Source of the DNA: AB-629-J13 sp964518835
GTDB taxonomy: Bacteria; Fidelibacterota; Marinisomatia; Marinisomatales; AB-629-J13
Length of the DNA stretch: 52,056 nucleotides
Assembly: GCA_964518835.1 (NCBI GenBank)
Contig: CAZFKU010000004.1
Location: forward strand, 1-52,056
Reading direction: 5' to 3'
Shown one piece after another: positions 17,475 through 26,945 of this stretch. Every line of letters starts with the position of its first letter. Within the stretch, counting starts at the first letter, position 1. A program made the translations under genes and the position numbers. The notes beneath the pieces are model-generated. The model saw only the letters and a list, made by a program, of their open reading frames with translations, searched no databases and was not told the DNA's origin.

Positions 17475-18334
17475 AAAATATTTTGAATTTGTTCCCTAAT
17501 TTTTTCTATTCTGGATTTCAGGTCAATGACATCCCGGCTTATGGTAACATCTGCGGCTTTTACACCTAAAGTATTGACTTCCCTGCTTAGTTCCTGAGTA
17601 AGAAAATTCAACCGTTTTCCAACCGGTTCATCCAATTTCATCAATTGTTTGAATTGGTCCACATGGCTTAAAACGCGGGATAATTCTTCCGAAACATCTG
17701 TTTTATCAGCCAGTATTCCAATTTCCATGGTCAGTCGGGATTCTTCCAGGGGCATTCCATTAATCAATTCCTTGATCTTTTCCCTGTACTTATTGATTTT
17801 CTTATCAATCAACTTAATTATTTTTTCTTTTAATCCTTCAATTAATCCGGTTATTTCATCCAATAAAGATGTCAAATGTTCCGCAGTTTTTTTCCCTTCT
17901 TTTATCCTCATTGAATCCACCTGATTCAATGCTGAATTTATGGCAGTTATAATTTCTGAATTATCCATCTTAATCTCGGCACCGTCCATAAACAGATCTT
18001 TTGTGGTTATTACATCGGTCATATTCATGTGTTTGCCATATTTTTTTTGGATGGTGGATAATATATTGTCAATTTGTTCAAATCTCTCCTGATTAAATTG
18101 AACAGGGTTTTTTCCACTCATTCGAAGATCTAAATTGACATTCAGCTGAATACTCCCTCTTTTCAACTTTTCTCTGATCTCATTACGGATGGAAAGGTCT
18201 AACTCCAGGTAGCCGTCCATACCGAATAATTTGATGTCTAAATACCTCGAATTCAAAGCACGAATTGTAACGGTACACATCCCATTTTCCAATTGGGCAG
18301 TTCCCTGACCAAATCCTGACATGCTTTTAATCAT
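17471..18334 (-). CDS. yicC: YicC/YloC family endoribonuclease
   Basis: The protein has 287 residues. The N-terminal YicC-like signature IKSMSGFGQGTAQLENG is followed by IRALNSRYLDIKL. The C-terminal DUF1732-type block has DEPVGKRLNFLTQELSREVN and ends in a helical segment with LKSRIEKIREQIQNIL. Family members are manganese-dependent endoribonucleases involved in RNA turnover. Sixty-eight bases separate it from the upstream PorV-like gene, the largest gap in this stretch, so a promoter could lie there. Confidence 0.92.
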   Translation of the reverse strand: MIKSMSGFGQGTAQLENGMCTVTIRALNSRYLDIKLFGMDGYLELDLSIRNEIREKLKRGSIQLNVNLDLRMSGKNPVQFNQERFEQIDNILSTIQKKYGKHMNMTDVITTKDLFMDGAEIKMDNSEIITAINSALNQVDSMRIKEGKKTAEHLTSLLDEITGLIEGLKEKIIKLIDKKINKYREKIKELINGMPLEESRLTMEIGILADKTDVSEELSRVLSHVDQFKQLMKLDEPVGKRLNFLTQELSREVNTLGVKAADVTISRDVIDLKSRIEKIREQIQNIL

Positions 18335-18402
18335 TTTTCATTCCGAATACAGTCTCTAAAATTATTACTGTAATTTGACCTATTCAATTGTTTTAATTGT
18401 CA

Positions 18403-19410
18403 TTATTGAAACCATTTTTTCATTGTTTCAACATCTATCAAAAAGGTGAAAACATGACCATTTGAATTTTCACCCCATCCTTGTTTTGAGCTCAAAGTGT
18501 AATTTAATGTGTTTTTTCCCGAAGTCATGCTGAATCCCGTTGACAGTCTTCCTTTACCGGACCTTCCGATTCTCAATGCGAATATTTCATCTGCATTCAA
18601 TTCAAATCCGTAACGAACGATACCACCATGACCATGAACGTGAAAATCATCGTCAAGTGTTCGTTCATCAATTTGAAGTCCACAATCAAAGAATAAATTG
18701 ATTTCACTCCAAGAATTCCGGAAAATAGGTGTCATGCTTCCACCAATAAAAATTTCAGGTTTCATAAATTCTTTTATTCCGGAAGACCATTTCATAGGTA
18801 GAATTGTAATATTTTTCACTTCCATCCCCACAGAGATAGATGAATTCCATTCTCTAAAAATTCCTCCATTTACAGTAAATCCATAACCATTTTCATCCAA
18901 AATTGAAGTGAAGTGTGATTGAAATCCCATCCCAATCATCCAGTCATTCCATTCAACCCCATTTTGGAACAATAATCCAAATCGATGCTGATTAAAAAAA
19001 GAAATCTGATTGGTATTCAGTCTTTCGTTTGGATTTAACATTCCATCCCCATTCCAATCATTTAGAGCAAAACGGGTGTCCGGAATCTTGGTTGCTCCTT
19101 CGTGAATAAATATGATATTTACAGGATAGGAGATGCTTTGATAGGTAAATAATTGTCTGGATAGAGTACCGGAGAATCGGGATTCACTTGAGAATAAAAA
19201 AGTCCCCGGTTTGAATTGATTCCTTCGTGCAGGGTTGGTTAATCCTGCGTCCTGAGAAAACCGGGCTCCGGTAAGTGCATTCCCAACTGCCAGAGCCGGG
19301 GCATCGATGACGGTGTTAAAAACAGAATTACCGGCATTTAAATTGGAAATAAAGATCAAAATGGAGAGAGTGATAAACAAAATGATATTTTTGATAATTT
19401 GGTTTTTCAT
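18403..19410 (-). CDS. PorV/UPF0164-like outer-membrane barrel protein with EF-hand loop
   Basis: The protein has 335 residues. A signal peptide (about 7-26) is followed by a block typical of PorV/PorQ-type barrels: DAPALAVGNALTGARFSQDA and GLTNPARRNQFKPG. The rest alternates in short beta-strand patterns, consistent with an FadL-like barrel. An insertion at residues 118-129 reads DWNGDGMLNPNE, a canonical 12-residue EF-hand calcium loop (D1, N3, D5, G6, E12). PorV is a partner of the type IX secretion system, but no T9SS gene is in this window, so that link is inference. The gene shares one base with the stop of mutS. Confidence 0.65.
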   Translation of the reverse strand: MKNQIIKNIILFITLSILIFISNLNAGNSVFNTVIDAPALAVGNALTGARFSQDAGLTNPARRNQFKPGTFLFSSESRFSGTLSRQLFTYQSISYPVNIIFIHEGATKIPDTRFALNDWNGDGMLNPNERLNTNQISFFNQHRFGLLFQNGVEWNDWMIGMGFQSHFTSILDENGYGFTVNGGIFREWNSSISVGMEVKNITILPMKWSSGIKEFMKPEIFIGGSMTPIFRNSWSEINLFFDCGLQIDERTLDDDFHVHGHGGIVRYGFELNADEIFALRIGRSGKGRLSTGFSMTSGKNTLNYTLSSKQGWGENSNGHVFTFLIDVETMKKWFQ

Positions 19411-22046
19411 CAGGACTTATACCTGGATTTTAAATCAAACAGCATTTGCAGAGCTTCCAATGGAGTCATGGAATCAATATCTAATCTGTTCAATTCTTCT
19501 TTTAATTTTTTTTCCTCAATATCAAATAATATTTCCTGTGCAACGGACTCCGGTGGATTTTCCTGAAACTGATTTCCTTTAGATTGAGAGATATGTTGTA
19601 TCAGGATTTCATTGGCTCGTTTTAGGATTGACTCCGGAAGTCCCGCCATTTTTGCTACGTGAATTCCGTAACTTTTATCACCCGCCCCGGGAATAATTTT
19701 TCTCAGGAAAATAATTTTATCCTTATATTCCTTTACTTCGGCGTGATAATTAGTCAGCCTGTCCAAAGTATCTTCCAAAACGGTTAACTCATGATAGTGG
19801 GTCGCAAATAATGTTCGAGCAGCAACCTGTGGATTTTCGTGTAAATATTCTGTGATTGCCCATGCAAGAGATAAACCGTCAAATGTTGCTGTCCCCCTGC
19901 CAACCTCATCCAGAAGAATCAGACTGTTTCCCGTGGCATTATTCAGGATATTTGCCGCTTCGATCATTTCCACCAGAAATGTGCTTTCCCCTCCCGCTAA
20001 ATTATCACTGGCTCCCACCCGTGTGAACAGATGGTCAACAATACCTATTTCCGCTTCTTTTGCCGGAACGAAACATCCGATTTGTGCCATAATAACAATG
20101 AGTCCAACCTGCCGTAAATAGGTTGATTTTCCCGCCATATTTGGACCGGTGATTAAATGAATTTGATTTTTTTCTGTGTCAATTGTCAGATTATTGGGTA
20201 TAAACTTTTCAGTGACAGGCAATAATTTTTCCACTACCGGGTGGCGGGATTGTTTCAAATTTATGACGGGTTTGTCCGTAAACTTGGGTTTTACATATTT
20301 ATTCTTTATAGCCAAAAATGAAAAGGTTGTCAAGACATCCAATTTGTTCAAACCTTCCGCATTTTTCTGAATGGAAAGGGCTTCTGATAAAATTTCATCA
20401 CACAATTCATGGAATAATCGGTTTTCGATTTCAGATACTTTTTCTTCTGCGCTGAGGATTTTTTCTTCATATTCCTTTAACTCGGGAATGATGTAACGTT
20501 CTGCATTTACCAGGGTTTGTTTCCGAATATATTCCGACGGCACTTTTTCAAGATGAGTTTTCGTCACTTCAATATAATACCCAAATACCTTGTTATATCC
20601 AATTTTTAAGGATGCAATTTCGGTTCTCTCCCTTTCAGAATGCTGCAATTGTGTAATCCAGTCGGATCCTCCTTTTACCAGTAGTCGCAGTTCATCTAAC
20701 TCAGAATGAATTCCATCAGCAATAACTCCACCTTGCTTTAATAATGCAGGTGCATCCTCTTTGATCTTGGTTTTTATCTTTTCAACCAGTGGTTCAGTTT
20801 TCCCAAACCAACCACTCATGCTGAGGTTTTTCAATGCGTCAGAACTTCTGAGTAATTCTAATATTTTAGTAATAATCTCATAAGTATTTTTCAATCCTAA
20901 TAAGTCCCGGGGAGATGCTTTTAACTTATTAACTCTTCCCAGTATTCTTTCCACATCCGCTGTTTTTCCTAGAAGTTCTCGCAATGATTTGAGAATGGAT
21001 TTTTCATGAGTATATGAATCAACGATGGTGACACGGTCAATTAACCGCTTCATATCCGTCAACGGATTGTGAAGCCATTTTTTCAATAACCTTCCACCTC
21101 CCGATGAAACTGTTTCATCCAGAATACTTGTCATCGTGCCATGTGTTCCTTGTGTAGAGAGGGAAGTGAATATTTCCAGGTTCCTCATAGTAAAACTGTC
21201 CAAACCCATGACGGATTCACGGAAAATTGGTTTTAATTTGGAAATATGGTTTAACGGAGAATTGAAGTTTTGCTTCATTTGATACATCATTGCACCGGCA
21301 GCACTTATACCCAATCTAAATTTTTCACATCCAAACCCTTTCAAAGATGGAGTGTTAAAATGATCGGTTAAAAGTCGGTATCCATGATCGTAATCAAATA
21401 TCCAGTCCTCTACACGAGAAATGAACGGTTTTAGTTGTGTGTACCAATCAGCTGTGATATAAGGTTGAGAATCCGCAATGAGTATTTCCTTCGGAGCAAA
21501 TTGACGAAGGTCTTCACTCAAATTATTTACCGGTGATTCACCAAGATAAAACTCACCTGTAGATTGATCTAAAACAGAATAGCCAGCATTGTCTTTTGAA
21601 AATGACAAAGAAACGATAAAATTATTTGATTTTTGAAATGATTGTTCACCCGGTACCAATGTTCCGGGAGATATAACCTCAATCACCTCACGTTTTACAA
21701 TACCTTTTGATAATTTGGGATCTTCCACCTGTTCACAAATGGCTACCTTATGACCGGCATTCACAATTTTAGGAAGATAATTATCCAATGCATGATGGGG
21801 AAATCCTGCTAATGGAACATCAGCAGCAGCTCCGTTCGCTCTTTTTGTCAATACAATTCCAAGGATTTTAGCAGTGATTTTTGCATCCTCATTAAAGGTT
21901 TCAAAAAAATCACCCATTCTGAACAATACAATACTGTCAGGATATTTTGATTTTACATCACCGTATTGCCTCATGAGAGGTGTACCGGAAGAAAAATTCT
22001 CATTGCTTTTTCCTTTTGACCCTTGTCTAACAGCCGGATTTTTCAT
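19410..22046 (-). CDS. mutS: DNA mismatch repair protein MutS
   Basis: The protein has 878 residues, the normal length of MutS1. The mismatch-reading motif GDFFETF lies near residue 45, within the N-terminal domain. The ATPase domain has Walker A GPNMAGKSTYLRQ (about 630-642), Walker B and signature LLDEVGRGTATFDGLS, and ATHYHELT. The C-terminal helix-turn-helix and beta-clamp region appears complete. It lies 14 bases downstream of selB, an unusual neighbour. No mutL is in the window. Confidence 0.96.
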   Translation of the reverse strand: MKNPAVRQGSKGKSNENFSSGTPLMRQYGDVKSKYPDSIVLFRMGDFFETFNEDAKITAKILGIVLTKRANGAAADVPLAGFPHHALDNYLPKIVNAGHKVAICEQVEDPKLSKGIVKREVIEVISPGTLVPGEQSFQKSNNFIVSLSFSKDNAGYSVLDQSTGEFYLGESPVNNLSEDLRQFAPKEILIADSQPYITADWYTQLKPFISRVEDWIFDYDHGYRLLTDHFNTPSLKGFGCEKFRLGISAAGAMMYQMKQNFNSPLNHISKLKPIFRESVMGLDSFTMRNLEIFTSLSTQGTHGTMTSILDETVSSGGGRLLKKWLHNPLTDMKRLIDRVTIVDSYTHEKSILKSLRELLGKTADVERILGRVNKLKASPRDLLGLKNTYEIITKILELLRSSDALKNLSMSGWFGKTEPLVEKIKTKIKEDAPALLKQGGVIADGIHSELDELRLLVKGGSDWITQLQHSERERTEIASLKIGYNKVFGYYIEVTKTHLEKVPSEYIRKQTLVNAERYIIPELKEYEEKILSAEEKVSEIENRLFHELCDEILSEALSIQKNAEGLNKLDVLTTFSFLAIKNKYVKPKFTDKPVINLKQSRHPVVEKLLPVTEKFIPNNLTIDTEKNQIHLITGPNMAGKSTYLRQVGLIVIMAQIGCFVPAKEAEIGIVDHLFTRVGASDNLAGGESTFLVEMIEAANILNNATGNSLILLDEVGRGTATFDGLSLAWAITEYLHENPQVAARTLFATHYHELTVLEDTLDRLTNYHAEVKEYKDKIIFLRKIIPGAGDKSYGIHVAKMAGLPESILKRANEILIQHISQSKGNQFQENPPESVAQEILFDIEEKKLKEELNRLDIDSMTPLEALQMLFDLKSRYKS

Positions 22047-22060
22047 AGATGAAATCGGAA

Positions 22061-23941
22061 TTATATCCGTTGGAATTTGGAAGGAAACTTTGTTCCTACA
22101 ATGCGTTCATTTCCTCTGCGGAATGTGATTCCGGTTTTATCTAAATACTCAAGTAAAGGAATGGCAGTTTTTCGTGTTAGATTCGTCATGGATTTAAATT
22201 CACCGACACTTAATATTTCATTTGAATTATAGTGATCATCAAGTTTGTCAATCAACTGATCTAAATCCGATTGACTCATCCACAAATGGTCGGATATATC
22301 AATGGAATTTCCCCGACGTTTTAATATATGCAGTAATTCGAGAATTTGTTCAGATCCACACTGGATTTTTTCTGTCAGTTCTTTAACAGAAACCGGAAGG
22401 AATTTCATTTGGGAAAAAATATGTTTAATCTTTTCCATATTTTCTTTATCCTGGTTTTTCAATTCCATCTTATGAGATTTTAAAGCCAGTCCACCATTTT
22501 GAAATGTGATTTCCTTTCCGTCTAAATTTGAGATAATGTAATCATGCCATGGTCTGCTAAATCCCAATTCGCTCCGCACTGATTCCGAATTAATAACCCC
22601 GCGATATGGATTTTTCTTATGAAAAGCAGTTATAAATTTTATCATCGCTTTTTTTGAACTGTCAACACCTTCTTTTGAAAAAACCATTTCATTTTCGTGT
22701 ATCAAGTGATTGGATTCGATCCAACCGTGAATTAATTTCCTTGATTTTGAGAATTTATCAGCCCAATATGTTTCTGATTTTGGAGTATTTTTAGAATTAT
22801 GAATAAATTGGACGAAACGTTCGGTCTTCATCACTGAAAGCTGTTGACATTGAGACTTTATATTTTTCCAGAACCCTTGCGGATCTATTTCCAAGATTTT
22901 ACCTCCACCGATTGTATCCATGGGAGAATAAGTACGGAGAATAAAACGATCATCCAATGCAATGCTTACCGGTTTATCAAATTCCAAAAACGCATTTATA
23001 GATTCCCCCGCTACAATAGTTTTGGGAATATAAATAATTTTTGCCAAAGATTCCGATGTGCCGGAATGTATCCGAATCCTTTGCTGTGCTTTTAATTTCC
23101 ATTTTGTTGTTTTAATTAAATTAATATTTACGATTGCTCGATTAGATGCATGAAGGGAACGAGGTGTTGCAAGTTCGGACCCCCGCCAGATTTGGGTCAA
23201 TTCAATTCCTGTTAAATTTATGGCGGCTCTGTCCCCTATTGATACAACATTAACTGCTGCACCATGACTCTGGAGTCCCCGTACTTTTCCCATTTGATTT
23301 GAGGGTTGCACTCCAACCATGGACCCTATTTTCAAAACTCCCGAAAGTACCGTCCCGGTAACAATTAATCCATATCCGGTTTTTTGAAAGACACGATCAA
23401 CCTGTAATCTGAATATTTCATCATCGTGGGTTTTACCTTTTTCTCCCTCTAAAGTAGTGAGCAGATCATGTAATTCCGTAATACCTTCATTTTTATGAAC
23501 TGAAGTCTTAATAATGGGTTTACCCTCTAAAACGGTGTCTTTTGTTTTTTCCCTGATTTCATCTTTTACCAATTCCACCCATTGTACGTCTTGAATCAAA
23601 TCTGATTTTGTTAACACAACAACACCATCAGGAATCCCCAGTAAATCGATGATGTGTAAATGCTCCATAGTCTGAGGCATGATTCCATCATCCAATGCAA
23701 TCGTTAAAATTACAAAGTCAATGGTGGAAACACCGGCTACCATATTCCGTATGAACCGTTCATGACCGGGGACATCTATGATGGTAATTCGGTCGTTTAA
23801 AAATGCAAATCCCAAGTCAATGGTCATTCCACGTTTCTGTTCTTCTGCCAGTTTATCCGTGTCTATCCCGGTCAAGGCTTTCACGAGAGCTGTCTTACCG
23901 TGATCAATATGACCTGCAGTGCCGATGACGATCTGATTCAT
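22061..23941 (-). CDS. selB: selenocysteine-specific elongation factor SelB
   Basis: The protein has 626 residues. The GTPase domain starts MNQIVIGTAGHIDHGKTAL (G1), with DVPGHERFIRNMVAG (G3) and VLTKSDLI (G4). Two beta-barrel domains follow, then a C-terminal region of about 250 residues with winged-helix repeats that in this family bind the SECIS RNA hairpin. SelB delivers selenocysteyl-tRNA to UGA codons. Its start overlaps the end of selA by 4 bases, so the two are co-translated. The bacterium should therefore make selenoproteins. Confidence 0.95.
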   Translation of the reverse strand: MNQIVIGTAGHIDHGKTALVKALTGIDTDKLAEEQKRGMTIDLGFAFLNDRITIIDVPGHERFIRNMVAGVSTIDFVILTIALDDGIMPQTMEHLHIIDLLGIPDGVVVLTKSDLIQDVQWVELVKDEIREKTKDTVLEGKPIIKTSVHKNEGITELHDLLTTLEGEKGKTHDDEIFRLQVDRVFQKTGYGLIVTGTVLSGVLKIGSMVGVQPSNQMGKVRGLQSHGAAVNVVSIGDRAAINLTGIELTQIWRGSELATPRSLHASNRAIVNINLIKTTKWKLKAQQRIRIHSGTSESLAKIIYIPKTIVAGESINAFLEFDKPVSIALDDRFILRTYSPMDTIGGGKILEIDPQGFWKNIKSQCQQLSVMKTERFVQFIHNSKNTPKSETYWADKFSKSRKLIHGWIESNHLIHENEMVFSKEGVDSSKKAMIKFITAFHKKNPYRGVINSESVRSELGFSRPWHDYIISNLDGKEITFQNGGLALKSHKMELKNQDKENMEKIKHIFSQMKFLPVSVKELTEKIQCGSEQILELLHILKRRGNSIDISDHLWMSQSDLDQLIDKLDDHYNSNEILSVGEFKSMTNLTRKTAIPLLEYLDKTGITFRRGNERIVGTKFPSKFQRI

Positions 23942-25311
23942 GAAAGGTTTTTTTCAATAAGTTGAATGATGATTTTATCCTGTTTAGGCAGAATGGATTT
24001 AAAATCAATATAATATTTGTTGCTATGGATGTAACCGATTAGGGGAGGATTGCCATCCCTGAATTTTTCAGCTAATAGTGTCGGTTTTAATTTTTTGGAA
24101 GAAAATACCAGCGCTGCACTGGGTAGATTCTTCACCGGAAGGGAACCGCTCCCGGCTTCAACTTTTGTTTCCACGGTAGATATACTAAATGACCGGACAA
24201 GATTCCGGGGTAGGCAGTCCAACACCCGATTTACCCGGCCTATCAATTGTTTTCCTGTAGTTGCCAACAATGATAAGGTTAGATTTGGATTTCCTCTTTT
24301 TTTACTCCCCAGTGATTTTAACGTCTCCTCCAAAAGTGAAATTGTAAATTTATCACATCTTATCGTCCGATAAATGGGGTTTTCACCACATTTTTTAATA
24401 ATTTTTTTTGAACCCAGCATTATTCCAGCCTGAGGTCCTCCCAATAATTTATCACCTGAAAAAGTGATGAGTTGGGGGTTGACCTTCATAATGTCCTGCA
24501 CCGGAATTTCTTTGGGAAGCCCCAGATCCGAAATATTTTCCAGAGCACCACTTCCTAAATCCGCCATGACAGGAATCCGTTTTTTCTTACCAATTTCTAC
24601 CAGAGTTTCCAAGGATAAATCCCGGGTGAATCCGTGAATTTTATAATTGGATGTATGAACCCAAAGTAACAAACCTGTATTGGAATTTATTGCATTTTCA
24701 ACATCTTTTCTGTGAGTTCTGTTGGTCGTTCCAACTTCCCTCAATATTCCGTTACTTTTTTCAATGATGTCAGGAATCCTAAATGACCCGCCTATTTCCA
24801 CTTCCTGACCTCTGGATACAATCACCTCTTTATTTTCCGCAATGGTATTTATTCCCAGAAAAACTGCTGCAGCATTATTATTCACAACCAAAGCTGATTC
24901 AGCTCCTGTTACAGCCCTGAAATATTGAGTTACATGAGACTGGCGATTTCCCCTTTTACCGGACTCCAAATTCAATTCTAAATTTGAATATCCTTCCAGT
25001 GTTTTTGAGGCTTTCCTAAGGACTTGATGGTGAATGGGTGCCCGCCCCAAACCTGTATGAAGAACGATTCCCGTTCCATTAATCACAGGTCTTAGGCTCC
25101 CTTGTGTCTTTTCCATTACTGTGGAAACAATAACTTGGATGATCTCTCGTCTGTCCTTTTCTAATATACCTTTTTTTGCATCGGACCTGTAATTAGCTAA
25201 AATATCATTAATCCAAAGAGTCAATATTCTTTGGTCAATATCTGTTAATTGCTTTACCTCAAGTAATACTTCAGATACTGAAGGTAAACTTTTTAGTTGT
25301 ATTTGATTCAT
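23938..25311 (-). CDS. selA: L-seryl-tRNA(Sec) selenium transferase SelA
   Basis: The protein has 457 residues. It is a fold-type I PLP enzyme converting Ser-tRNA(Sec) to Sec-tRNA(Sec). The N-terminal tRNA-binding domain begins LKSLPSVSEVLLEV. The block NGTGIVLHTGLGRAPI and the PLP lysine region LITFSGDKLLGGPQAG (Lys at about residue 288) are clear. SelB follows with a 4-base overlap. The selenophosphate synthetase gene and tRNA-Sec gene are not in the window. Confidence 0.96.
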   Translation of the reverse strand: MNQIQLKSLPSVSEVLLEVKQLTDIDQRILTLWINDILANYRSDAKKGILEKDRREIIQVIVSTVMEKTQGSLRPVINGTGIVLHTGLGRAPIHHQVLRKASKTLEGYSNLELNLESGKRGNRQSHVTQYFRAVTGAESALVVNNNAAAVFLGINTIAENKEVIVSRGQEVEIGGSFRIPDIIEKSNGILREVGTTNRTHRKDVENAINSNTGLLLWVHTSNYKIHGFTRDLSLETLVEIGKKKRIPVMADLGSGALENISDLGLPKEIPVQDIMKVNPQLITFSGDKLLGGPQAGIMLGSKKIIKKCGENPIYRTIRCDKFTISLLEETLKSLGSKKRGNPNLTLSLLATTGKQLIGRVNRVLDCLPRNLVRSFSISTVETKVEAGSGSLPVKNLPSAALVFSSKKLKPTLLAEKFRDGNPPLIGYIHSNKYYIDFKSILPKQDKIIIQLIEKNLS

Positions 25312-25345
25312 TCCAAATTAACGGTAAATACCCACCAAAATATGT

Positions 25346-26518
25346 CTATAATTCTTCCACTTTTCCAATCAAAATCCAACTTAAAATTAAAGCAGGAATT
25401 AAAACAATTCCCATCATCGGAAAAATATATGTTACGGCAAATTTTTCTGCGATAAGTCCCCCAACGGCAGCCGCTCCCGCTCCTATACCGATATTCAGGA
25501 AAAAATTAATTCCATATCCTAATCCACGGTGAGTTGAATGGGTCAGATGGGCAATGAGGGAGTTTGCTACAGGCTGCCAATTAAAATGGATAATTCCCAG
25601 AAGTACAGCTGAACCAATTAACCAATAATTAGAAACCAGCCCCAAAACAAATAGAATAGGGATATTAAACAAAATAACCCAAAACAAGTATTTTGCTAAG
25701 GGGAATCTTTCTCCTGCCCATCCTCCCATGGACTGTCCTACTATACCCGACAATAGAACGAGAGTTGTAAACATTCCACCTCTCATTGTGTCTGAGAAAC
25801 CCTGTAAAACAGTCCGAGTTTCAAATGCAAAATGTGTAGGCATAAATGTTGTAAATCCGGTAAACGTAAATCCCATAAGAACTGAAACCGCATAATAATA
25901 TTTTAAAGCTGGTTTATTAGTTTTACTTTCAATTTTATCTTCCTGAGATTTTGGATAGGGAGTATTTCTCCAGTATTTTGAAGAAATCAGAGTGAACAGA
26001 AACAAAAATAAATTCACTATTGCGATAGTGATATATGCAAATCTCCAGGAAATAAGTTCAGTACACCCGGCGCCTATCACAGGTCCTAATGCAAGTCCCA
26101 ACGAACCGCCAATACCATGAATAGCCATTCCTTTAGACAATTTATTAGAGTGATGGGATATCAATGTCAACCCTGCAGGGTGATATATGCTGGCAAAAAG
26201 TCCTGCAAAAACCAATCCTATAGTCAACGTGAACAATGAATGAGCACCGGCAATGAAGAGTGTCGATATAATCGTCCCGATCTGGTAAACCAGCAACAAA
26301 GTGGATGCACCATATTTTCTTTCTAGAAGACCAGTTGGCAAAGCACCCAAGCCGTACATAAAAGTAGTGACAGAAGCTATCGCCCCCAGAGTGGCAAGTC
26401 CTGTTGAAAATTCATTTTTCAATACCAGCATAATCGTTGGAAAAATGAGCATCATACTGTGAACGCTCATATGTGAACCGGTCGTGATACTTAGAATTAT
26501 TTTCTCTTTATGACTCAA
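25346..26518 (-). CDS. MFS transporter, fosmidomycin-resistance-like
   Basis: The protein has 390 residues with about 12 hydrophobic helices arranged as two groups of six, joined by a charged loop near residues 185-200. The motif SIYHPAGLTLISHH in the fourth helix region, and the glycine-rich block HGIGGSLGLALGPVIG, are typical of the Fsr-like (fosmidomycin resistance) branch of the major facilitator superfamily. The substrate cannot be told from sequence alone. It lies downstream of the rplS terminator, so it probably has its own promoter in the short gap upstream. selA begins 34 bases downstream of its... opposite end on the upstream side: in transcription order the transporter precedes selA. 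Confidence 0.8.
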   Translation of the reverse strand: MSHKEKIILSITTGSHMSVHSMMLIFPTIMLVLKNEFSTGLATLGAIASVTTFMYGLGALPTGLLERKYGASTLLLVYQIGTIISTLFIAGAHSLFTLTIGLVFAGLFASIYHPAGLTLISHHSNKLSKGMAIHGIGGSLGLALGPVIGAGCTELISWRFAYITIAIVNLFLFLFTLISSKYWRNTPYPKSQEDKIESKTNKPALKYYYAVSVLMGFTFTGFTTFMPTHFAFETRTVLQGFSDTMRGGMFTTLVLLSGIVGQSMGGWAGERFPLAKYLFWVILFNIPILFVLGLVSNYWLIGSAVLLGIIHFNWQPVANSLIAHLTHSTHRGLGYGINFFLNIGIGAGAAAVGGLIAEKFAVTYIFPMMGIVLIPALILSWILIGKVEEL

Positions 26519-26546
26519 ATGATATTTCCAGAATCTGGATTAAAAA

Positions 26547-26582
26547 TTAAAAACCCCCACATAGATAAAATATTGTGAGGGT
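26547..26582 (-). terminator. intrinsic terminator after rplS
   Basis: A 9-bp stem (ACCCTCACA paired with TGTGGGGGT, one G-U pair) with a 12-base loop ends in a T-rich run on the minus strand. It lies 21 bases past the rplS stop codon and before the MFS gene. It should end the ffh-to-rplS transcription unit. Confidence 0.85.
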
Positions 26583-26603
26583 AATTTTAGTGAAATCTCC
26601 CGT

Positions 26604-26945
26604 TTATCTCCGTTCCGATATTCGGGCAGCTTTACCTTTTAATTTTCTAAGATAATTTAATTTAGCCCGGCGTACTTTTCCTTTACGTAATACTTTAATT
26701 TTTGCTATCATAGGTGAATGAAGTGGGAATATTCTTTCAACTCCCACACCTCCTGATATTTTCCGCACGGTAAATGACGCTTCTACACTTCCACCTTTTT
26801 TGCTGATCACATCTCCTTGAAATTTCTGAATTCGTTCTTTTCCACCCTCAATAACTCTGTAGTCTATAGAGACCCTGTCACCTGCTCTGAATCGCGGTAG
26901 GTCATCCTTTAAATACTCTTTTGTCACTTCCTGTATTTTATTCAT
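26604..26945 (-). CDS. rplS: 50S ribosomal protein L19
   Basis: I chose the ATG at 26945, giving 113 residues (MNKIQEVTKEYLKDDLPRF), because L19 is normally about 115 residues and a GGAG sequence lies about 6 bases upstream; a longer frame reaches 27044 but would run far into trmD. Conserved blocks include FRAGDRVSIDYRVIEGGKER and GVGVERIFPLHSP. L19 sits at the 30S-50S interface. Its start overlaps the end of trmD by 8 bases, and an intrinsic terminator follows. Confidence 0.95.
   Translation of the reverse strand: MNKIQEVTKEYLKDDLPRFRAGDRVSIDYRVIEGGKERIQKFQGDVISKKGGSVEASFTVRKISGGVGVERIFPLHSPMIAKIKVLRKGKVRRAKLNYLRKLKGKAARISERR

Noticed and set aside
18335..18402. Promoter for yicC-gmk-rpoZ in the 68-base gap
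   Set aside because: A promoter is plausible by spacing, but I could not find convincing -35/-10 or TAnnTTTG elements.
25312..25345. Palindrome GGTAAATACC between selA and the MFS gene
   Set aside because: It is only 10 bases with no T tract and occurs in a 34-base spacer; too short to call an operator or a terminator.
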